Source: JAPXLN01 sp033809515
GTDB lineage: Bacteria > Bacillota > Sulfobacillia > Fermentithermobacillales > Fermentithermobacillaceae
Assembly (NCBI GenBank): GCA_033809515.1
Contig: JAPXLN010000017.1
Location: forward strand, 1-27,893
Direction: 5' to 3'
Length of the DNA stretch: 27,893 nucleotides
Shown piece by piece: positions 22,627 to 27,893 of this stretch. A program made the position numbers and the translations under genes. The first letter of the stretch is position 1; every line of letters begins with the position of its first letter. The notes below the pieces were generated by a model. That model was not told the origin of the DNA and did not search any database. It was given only the letters and a program-made list of their open reading frames with translations.

Positions 22627-22661
22627 GGCCTGGACCCCGCCGAAAAGATGGGGTCCAGGCC
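22627..22661 (-). terminator. Intrinsic terminator of pepF
   Basis: On the minus strand GGCCTGGACCCC pairs with GGGGTCCAGGCC (12 perfect pairs, 11-base loop), followed directly by TTTTGCTGC. It lies 12 bp after the pepF stop. Read on the plus strand it would also end transcripts from the hcp remnant, without a T-run. Confidence 0.85.
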
Positions 22662-22672
22662 CTATGGAAAGG

Positions 22673-24481
22673 TCACTTGGACTTGAAACTACGTTCTACC
22701 TGGTCAACCAGCTCGCCAACATAGGCGACTGCGTCTCGTATGGGCTCCGGTTTGCTCATGTCCACTCCCGCCATTTTGGCAAGCTCAATAGGGGGCGTTG
22801 TGCCGCCGGCCTTGAGCACCCTCAGCCACCTGTCTACAGCAAGTTTGCCCTCGGCTCGAATGTCCTTTGCCACCTTGGTGCCTATGGTCAGACCCGCCGA
22901 GTAGCTGTATGGATACAGGCCGGAATAGTAGTGAGGCTGCCTCATCCATGTAAGGCGGGCGCCTTCATCTATCTCCACCTCGTCTCCCCAGAACTCAGAG
23001 AGAATTTCACCCTGAATCCGGCTAAGAAGAGATGCTGTAACAGGCATTCCCTTTTCGGCCATGGCATAAATGCGCCGCTGCAGCTCGCCCTCTATAAGGT
23101 GGCGCACGAAATTGTGATGATACGTGGTAAGTAACTGCATGGCTACCCACCGGCGCATTCGTTCGTCTTTGCTTTGTGAAAGGATGTAGTCGGCCACCAG
23201 AAGCTCATTGATGGTAGACGGGGCTTCCACGAAGAACATTGAAGTCCGGCAATTGGACAGTGTCTGGTTGCGTTGGGACAAGACGCCGTGACCTGCATGA
23301 CCCAGTTCGTGGGACAGAACCAGTGCATCACGCATGCTATTTGTCCACGTGATCAGAATATACGGGTGAACCCCATAAATGGAACTGCAAAAAGCCCCGG
23401 TAGACTTGCCAATGTTGTCTGCAAGGTCAATCCATCGGTTCTTCAAGCCTTCTGAAATCACATCTGCATACTCAGGACCGAGAGTGGATAGGCCGCCCAG
23501 GATGATCTCAGACGCCTCATGGAACGTGGTTTCAGGGCTGTAGTCAGGATCCAGAGGAGCTTCAATATCGCAGTATAGGATCTTATCCAGTCCCAGCGCT
23601 TCCCGCCGCAAGCGTGCATATTTGCGCATATGGGGCGCCAATTCCTTCAGGATAATATCGTGAAGGTTATTATAAACGTCTATAGATACCTCTTGACGCT
23701 GCAAAAGCATGTGAGTGGCAGACTCATACCCTCTGAGTTTTGCCATAACCACGTTCTTCTTGACCTCAGTGCCCCAGGTTGCCCCGTAGGTGTTCTGGTA
23801 AGCTCTCAGCCCCTTGGTGAAGGATGCATAGGCATTCCTCCGAAGCGTCTTATCAGGTGAACGCTCATAGTGATTCTCGTAGACGGCAAAAGCCATAGGC
23901 AAAGTGTTACCCTTCCCGTCGACGACCGGATCGAACGCCATGTCGGCAGTCTTGGACCGGGAGTAGATCATAGAAGGAGCACTGAGCACCTCTCCCAGTG
24001 CGGCCAGAACCATCTCTGTCTGAGGCTCCAGCATATGCGGCTTCTCCTCGATCATCAGCTCCAGGCTCCGCCGGAAGAGTTCCAGACCCGGCTCTTCATC
24101 CAGGAATCGCTGCAGAACTCCGTCGGGCAGGTTCAAAGCTTCAGTGCGAACAAAGGATGTTGCTGCAAAAGCTTGAGAAGCTATGGAAGATACACGCATT
24201 GCCGCAGCCTGGTTGGCAGGATCTGTCCCGTCAGCTGAAAGCCTCAGTGAAGCATAGGAAGCGATTCGCATGAAGCGTTCCTGGAGCTTCTCAGAAGCTT
24301 CAAGACACTCCAGCAAGACCCGGCCGCTTTCACCCAGCCTGCCCTTGTATTTGGTAACATTGCCAACGGAGCCGGCAACATCTGCCAGTTCCTTCTCCCA
24401 CGCCTCTTGATCCGGAAAGAGGTCATCAAGGTTCCAGGTAAGATCCACAGGGACTTCTGATCGCGAAAGACGTCTTCTCAT
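22673..24481 (-). CDS. pepF: Oligoendopeptidase F (M3B family)
   Basis: PepF is a cytoplasmic zinc endopeptidase that cuts peptides of roughly 7-17 residues. The 602-residue length is typical. The zinc motif HELGHAGHG (His391, Glu392, His395) is intact, with the third-ligand region NCRTSMFFVEAPSTINELL about 25 residues later. The N-terminus has the common SEVPVDLTWNLDDLFPDQEAWEKE pattern (named here in one family phrase, residues 8-31), and the end is VGELVDQVERSFKSK. The ATG start follows GAGGGGGGATT. It is a single-gene unit with its own terminator at 22627-22661. No peptide transporter lies beside it. Confidence 0.95.
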   Translation of the reverse strand: MRRRLSRSEVPVDLTWNLDDLFPDQEAWEKELADVAGSVGNVTKYKGRLGESGRVLLECLEASEKLQERFMRIASYASLRLSADGTDPANQAAAMRVSSIASQAFAATSFVRTEALNLPDGVLQRFLDEEPGLELFRRSLELMIEEKPHMLEPQTEMVLAALGEVLSAPSMIYSRSKTADMAFDPVVDGKGNTLPMAFAVYENHYERSPDKTLRRNAYASFTKGLRAYQNTYGATWGTEVKKNVVMAKLRGYESATHMLLQRQEVSIDVYNNLHDIILKELAPHMRKYARLRREALGLDKILYCDIEAPLDPDYSPETTFHEASEIILGGLSTLGPEYADVISEGLKNRWIDLADNIGKSTGAFCSSIYGVHPYILITWTNSMRDALVLSHELGHAGHGVLSQRNQTLSNCRTSMFFVEAPSTINELLVADYILSQSKDERMRRWVAMQLLTTYHHNFVRHLIEGELQRRIYAMAEKGMPVTASLLSRIQGEILSEFWGDEVEIDEGARLTWMRQPHYYSGLYPYSYSAGLTIGTKVAKDIRAEGKLAVDRWLRVLKAGGTTPPIELAKMAGVDMSKPEPIRDAVAYVGELVDQVERSFKSK

Positions 24482-24570
24482 CTGAATCCCCCCTCGGTTT
24501 CTTTGTGCCCATAAGTCTGTACCTTGCGATTTGTCGCTACAGTCTGAAATGAGTTTCTATGCCGGATTCC

Positions 24571-24622
24571 ATGGTTCCTTCTGATGGTTCCGTCTGATGG
24601 TTCCTTCTGATGGTTCCCTCTG
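24571..24622. repeat. 13-bp tandem repeat, four copies
   Basis: ATGGTTCCTTCTG occurs at 24571, 24584, 24597 and 24610, with one base changed in copies 2 and 4. It lies between the pepF start and the end of the ABC permease gene, both on the minus strand, and ends 7 bp before the permease stop region. Not coding. Confidence 0.93.
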
Positions 24623-24628
24623 CATCTT

Positions 24629-25420
24629 CTATGCTGATGCTCCTGAGTACCTTCTTAGGGCAACCTTCCAGATTCCGTTGCCTGCAAGGTACCAGACCAA
24701 AGCGTGAAGCACAGCAGGCAGAACCAGACCCGGCCCGGGAGATTGGATAAGAGCTATTACCGGAAAGTTGGCCACAAGAGTCACCGGTATCACATAGGAA
24801 AACAAGACTCTCCAGAAACCCCTAAACACCGTGATGGGGTACCTGGCAAGGTCAAACACCTGATCAAAGAGACCGTACAGGCCGTAAGTCTCGATAATCC
24901 AAAACGAAGAGCAGTTTAGGATGAAAACCAGGCAGTACTTGATCCAGGCTCCCAGGAGAACCAGAAGGACAAAGGCCGCCCAGTTTCCCGGTCCTGCTTG
25001 CCGGCCAGGTACGCTGTTCATACCCCTTAGAACAAGAACCAAACCAAACATCATCTCTATGAGCCTGGTTGTCCTGATACGCCCCACCGAGGCCAGAAGG
25101 CGGGCACCTACAGGCTTCAGCAAGTCATAGTCTAGCGTGCCTTCTTCAACCTTAGTGCATATTCTGTTTGTTGCGGAAAAGACCGTGTCACTCAGAGTTC
25201 TCATGCACTGGTATGTACCCAAAAGAACCAGCATGTCCTCCCAGGGAACCCCGCCAATGGCGGGCCTCCCGGCGTACAAGAGGTCGAAAAAGAGCACTGT
25301 GACAGCAAACTGTACGAGCCGGCCAAGGAGATCCAGAAACCAACTTGCTCGAAAAGTAAGGTCCAGCCTTAAGGATGCCCGGAGCAATGCGCGTAACCAG
25401 CGCAGCCTGTCAAATGCCAT
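24629..25420 (-). CDS. ABC-2 type transporter permease (COG3694-like)
   Basis: One of two membrane subunits of the exporter encoded at 24629-27255. The 263-residue protein has about six membrane helices. Between them is a cytoplasmic segment typical of this family (TKVEEGTLDYDLLKPVGARL) and a C-terminal end KVALRRYSGASA like that of other COG3694 proteins. The ATG at 25418-25420 is chosen because GGAGGGATTGTTCC stands before it; longer frames would translate a repeat of that ribosome binding site. It follows the other permease gene by 58 bp. Substrate unknown. Confidence 0.9.
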   Translation of the reverse strand: MAFDRLRWLRALLRASLRLDLTFRASWFLDLLGRLVQFAVTVLFFDLLYAGRPAIGGVPWEDMLVLLGTYQCMRTLSDTVFSATNRICTKVEEGTLDYDLLKPVGARLLASVGRIRTTRLIEMMFGLVLVLRGMNSVPGRQAGPGNWAAFVLLVLLGAWIKYCLVFILNCSSFWIIETYGLYGLFDQVFDLARYPITVFRGFWRVLFSYVIPVTLVANFPVIALIQSPGPGLVLPAVLHALVWYLAGNGIWKVALRRYSGASA

Positions 25421-25428
25421 GGAACAAT

Positions 25429-25474
25429 CCCTCCATACTTCCCTCCAACTTCCCTCCATACTTCCCTCCATAAT
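25429..25474 (-). repeat. Four tandem Shine-Dalgarno-like units before the second ABC permease
   Basis: On the minus strand a 12-bp unit ATGGAGGGAAGT is repeated about four times (one copy is 11 bp, the last runs into ATTGTTCC) directly before the permease ATG at 25420. Every copy contains GGAGGG, and three contain an ATG. Only the last GGAGGG is at proper distance from the permease start. Confidence 0.92.
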
Positions 25475-25478
25475 CCGG

Positions 25479-26267
25479 CTACCCGCCACGGGCGTCGTAA
25501 CGGCGAAGCCCGGCCGTCCAAACCAACTTGATCCCAACCCCTGTTAGCACAAGCCATCCTGCTGTAATCCCGATCCCCTGCAAAACCTGGTCGAAGGGAA
25601 GTCCCATGTATACTTTCAAGGGAAAGAAGAACCAGTACGGAAAAGGCAGGAGCGACGCAACCTTTGACGCCCAGGGAGGGAGGAAATCAAGGGGAAACAG
25701 CTGCCCGCAGGCGACAGTCTGTACAAGATACGTAACCGACAGAAGCCCGGAGACATCCTCAATCCAGAATGCACTAAGGTATATGAGATAACCTGTTTGG
25801 TAGGCCAGTTGGAAAGCCATAAGGGCGGTAAGGGCAAACATGGCCCCGTGAAAGAGACTCGCCGGCATCTGCAAGCTCCCCGGGAAGACGAACGCCAGGG
25901 CGCCTGCAAACACCAGGGACATGGACGTGTACCATACGTTCACTGCAAACTGGCACGTCCAAAAGTACCAGAAGTAGCTTTTTGGACGGAGAAGGTAAGA
26001 GTTAAGCGCCCCCGAACGGATGTTCTCCCCTACCTCCCACCACACAGTAGGAATCCATGCGGTAAGCACCAGGCCTGCCACATAGTACGTGAGCATGTCT
26101 GCCCGGGTATACCCGTAAAGCACTTCATGGGCAGGAAAGACTCCGCCTAGATACAGAAGAAGGCCCAGCAAGGGTATGGCCTCAGCTGCAAGGCTGAACC
26201 ACAGATTGGCCCGGTATGTGGCGACGCTCCTGACTTGCTGAACGAAGGATTCAGTGAAAAACCCCAT
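25479..26267 (-). CDS. ABC-2 type transporter permease (COG4587-like)
   Basis: The first membrane subunit of the exporter. The 262-residue protein has about six helices (LWFSLAAEAIPLLGLLLYLG first). A family-typical WWEVGENIRSGALNSYLLRP segment marks the cytoplasmic loop, and PFPYWFFFPLKVYMGL lies near the end. The ATG at 26265-26267 has GGAGGTGAGGTGTCC before it; a start 15 codons earlier lacks one. The start overlaps the end of the ATPase gene by 17 bases, so the two are probably translationally coupled. It is followed by the tandem ribosome-binding-site repeat. Confidence 0.92.
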   Translation of the reverse strand: MGFFTESFVQQVRSVATYRANLWFSLAAEAIPLLGLLLYLGGVFPAHEVLYGYTRADMLTYYVAGLVLTAWIPTVWWEVGENIRSGALNSYLLRPKSYFWYFWTCQFAVNVWYTSMSLVFAGALAFVFPGSLQMPASLFHGAMFALTALMAFQLAYQTGYLIYLSAFWIEDVSGLLSVTYLVQTVACGQLFPLDFLPPWASKVASLLPFPYWFFFPLKVYMGLPFDQVLQGIGITAGWLVLTGVGIKLVWTAGLRRYDARGG

Positions 26268-27255
26268 TGGACACCTCACCTCCCTGATAGATGAGGGCGA
26301 TAACGTCCTCAAGAGGCGGATCCTCCACGGTGAGGTTCACATCTCCCAGTTCTCCGGCAATCCTGAACAAAGAGCCAAGGGATTCCGGATCCACTGTCCC
26401 CTGCCACTCGCTTCGCCCGCTTGCCCACTCTAATCCCAGGCGCCGGAACTCCTGAACGTCCTGTCTGCCTGCTATACGAACCTTCTTTCTGGCTGATACA
26501 TGCCTGAGGTCTTGAAGGTTGCCATCGTACGTCAGAAGACCTTCGCGGATTATGAGGGTCCTCGGACATATCGTTTCCACATCAGCTAGGTAATGACTGG
26601 TCAACAGAACAGTAGTGCCGAACTCCCGGTTGCAGTCGATAACGAACTGGCGAAGGTTTCTCTGGGATACCAGGTCTAACCCGAGAGTGGGCTCATCTAG
26701 AAAGAGCACGCTGGGTCCGTGTACCAAAGACGCAACTAGCTCAAACTTCATGCGCTCACCCAAAGACAGGTTCCGGACAGGCTGGTCGGCTAGATGCGAA
26801 ACCCCCAGAAGAGAAACCATCAGGTCGAATCTTCTGCGAAATCGGTTTTCGGGAATCCCATAGGCAGTGGCCACAAGGTGGACAGCGTTATAGGCGTCAA
26901 GTTCCCACCACAGCTGGCTCCTTTTTCCCATTACTGCGCCTATGGACTTGAGGAACTCTTTTTTGCGCTGGCCGGGGACGAATTCCCCTACCCAGGCTGA
27001 GCCTGATGTGGGCATGAGAAGACCCGACAGGATCTTGAGGGTCGTAGTCTTCCCTGCCCCATTGGGACCGATAAACCCTACGACTTCCCCGGGGTCGATG
27101 GTGAAGGTGATCCCCCGCAAGGCTTCTTTGGCCACGTATTGCCTGGATACGAAGTCTTTAACGATGCCTTTCCAGCCGGGACTGTGTTTCATCACTCGGT
27201 AGGTCCTGTGAAGATCCTCAACAACGATCTTGAGGCCTGGTTTTGCTTGCACCAC
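26251..27255 (-). CDS. ABC-2 exporter ATPase (COG4586-like)
   Basis: The ATPase that drives the two permeases encoded next. In the 334-residue protein the Walker A is GPNGAGKT (residues 63-70), the signature is LSLGERMK, the Walker B is VLFLDEPTLGLD, and the H-loop histidine is in LLTSHY. The segment KGIVKDFVSRQYVAKEAL before the Walker A is typical of the COG4586 subgroup. This trio of COG4586, COG4587 and COG3694 genes is widespread and of unknown substrate. I chose the GTG at 27253-27255 because AAAGGAGGTGCCTTTA stands before it; a TTG at 27291 would place that site inside the coding region. No regulator gene is adjacent. Confidence 0.94.
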   Translation of the reverse strand: MVQAKPGLKIVVEDLHRTYRVMKHSPGWKGIVKDFVSRQYVAKEALRGITFTIDPGEVVGFIGPNGAGKTTTLKILSGLLMPTSGSAWVGEFVPGQRKKEFLKSIGAVMGKRSQLWWELDAYNAVHLVATAYGIPENRFRRRFDLMVSLLGVSHLADQPVRNLSLGERMKFELVASLVHGPSVLFLDEPTLGLDLVSQRNLRQFVIDCNREFGTTVLLTSHYLADVETICPRTLIIREGLLTYDGNLQDLRHVSARKKVRIAGRQDVQEFRRLGLEWASGRSEWQGTVDPESLGSLFRIAGELGDVNLTVEDPPLEDVIALIYQGGEVSNGVFH

Positions 27256-27348
27256 TAAAGGCACCTCCTTTTGCGGGAGAGGCCTGGACAAGAGAGCCTT
27301 CGCAGCTGCTGTAGCTCGCTTTGGGGTCCGGGGTTTGCCCCTGTAAGA

Positions 27349-27420
27349 GTCTTAAGGCTTGTCTTATGGCTTGTCTTATGGCTTGTCTTATGGCTTATCT
27401 TAAGACTTATCTTGAGGCGC
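27349..27420. repeat. 12-bp tandem repeat, six copies
   Basis: GTCTTATGGCTT and close variants occupy six consecutive 12-bp steps (27349, 27361, 27373, 27385, 27397, 27409). Copies 2-4 are identical; the first and the last two diverge. The array is upstream of the ABC exporter ATPase gene (start 27255). Confidence 0.92.
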
Positions 27421-27642
27421 TAACCGCGGAAAACCGCCGCGGTTTGGTGATTCTCTATGGATATTGCCTTACACCGGGTGCGCCCGGCCCAGAACCTCTC
27501 CAGCGTATTGCACAAACCATTGTTTACTTGGTCACGCTCGAGATGGTCACCTGGGCACCCCCTGACACCCTGCTCGTAAGCAAGTTCGATTGTGGTTACA
27601 GGGAAACTCTACCACAGGAGTGCTTCGCAGGCAATATGCAGA
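27421..27642. other. Gap without a supported gene; one hairpin
   Basis: AACCGCGG (27422-27429) pairs with CCGCGGTT (27437-27444) over a 7-base loop, without a T-run. A plus-strand frame of 112 codons (27321-27659) crosses the 12-bp repeats, this gap and the edge of the palindrome array. It has no ribosome binding site and no likeness that I know, so I do not call it a gene. The exporter promoter is probably in this stretch or in the repeats, but I see no clear -35/-10 pair. Confidence 0.5.
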
Positions 27643-27893
27643 CGACCGTTTCCTCATGATCCGGAGGCTCCTCGGGTTTCCACTGGTAACGGCGTTGCCA
27701 GTCAACCCCCCGGGACCCGGTTTGCGCAAGACTGAGGCACCCCACTGGCAATACTGTTGCCAGTTAGCGACCGTTTCCTTATGATCCGGAGGCTCCTCGG
27801 GTTCCCACTGGCAACGGCGTTGCCAGTCAACTCCCCGGAAACCCGGTTTACGCAAGACCGAGGCACCCCACTGGCAATACTGTTGCCAGTAAG
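27643..27893. repeat. Second phased palindrome array, inverted relative to the first
   Basis: Palindromes of the same ACTGG...CCAGT family start at 27682, 27744, 27807 and 27870 (steps 62, 63, 63), and the array runs off the window end. The linkers CGACCGTTTCCTTATGATCC and CCCGGTTTGCGCAAGA are the reverse complements (with substitutions) of linkers in the 1-788 array, so the two arrays are related and in opposite orientation. Confidence 0.93.

Noticed and set aside
26251..27255. ATPase partner of the MacB-type permease at 1601-2767
   Set aside because: It is of the COG4586 ABC-2 subgroup, overlaps its own permease gene and is 24 kb away.
27321..27659. 112-codon gene upstream of the ABC exporter
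   Set aside because: It crosses the 12-bp repeats and the palindrome array edge, has no ribosome binding site and shows no recognisable domain.

Overview
The window looks like chromosome from an endospore-forming member of the Bacillota (Firmicutes), probably an anaerobe or facultative anaerobe with a GC content in the mid-50s by eye (not counted). The evidence is an alpha/beta-type small acid-soluble spore protein behind a sigma-G/F-like promoter, a CotF-family coat protein, strong AGGAGG-type ribosome binding sites, frequent GTG and TTG starts, a [NiFe] hydrogenase and the remnant of a hybrid-cluster protein gene. I cannot name genus or species. I see no tRNA, rRNA, phage, transposase or CRISPR-Cas gene.

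Layout. 1-788 is an array of 13 palindromes spaced exactly 63 bp apart (126-bp higher-order unit). 840-5733 (minus) is a four-gene run: nagA, a double-length efflux adaptor, a MacB/FtsX-type permease and a sirtuin. After a G-rich gap come the spore protein gene and a RocB-like M20 peptidase (plus), a histidine phosphatase (minus), the coat protein with a collagen-like insert (plus) and an HD-domain hydrolase (plus). 11403-14411 (minus) is galK, diaminopropionate ammonia-lyase and a collapsed MFS transporter gene. 14751-17112 (plus) holds a diguanylate cyclase and a CPBP membrane protease. 17236-20202 is a compact [NiFe] hydrogenase locus: small and large subunits on minus, the maturation protease divergent on plus, separated by a hexanucleotide repeat array. 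Then come a radical SAM HemW/HemZ-like protein, a possible ribbon-helix-helix protein of unknown function, an hcp remnant, oligoendopeptidase F and a three-gene ABC-2 exporter (minus). 27643-27893 is a second array of the same palindrome family, in inverted orientation, running off the window end.

The most notable signals are two. First, the hydrogenase small subunit lacks both cysteines of the N-terminal CxxC that ligates the proximal FeS cluster, and has Asp-Ser-Gly-Asp there; every other FeS ligand position is intact. Second, the chromosome carries an unusual load of short perfect or near-perfect tandem repeats (6, 12, 12, 13, 19, 20 and 63/126 bp), nearly all in gaps or at gene edges. These include four tandem Shine-Dalgarno-like units before one ABC permease and a helically phased palindrome array at each end.

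Working links: nagA heads the efflux/sirtuin run but no ATPase for that permease is present. The hydrogenase subunits overlap and have their own C-terminal protease, but no hyp genes and no membrane cytochrome lie nearby. The ABC-2 trio is a complete exporter of unknown substrate. All assignments come from reading motifs; no database search was run.
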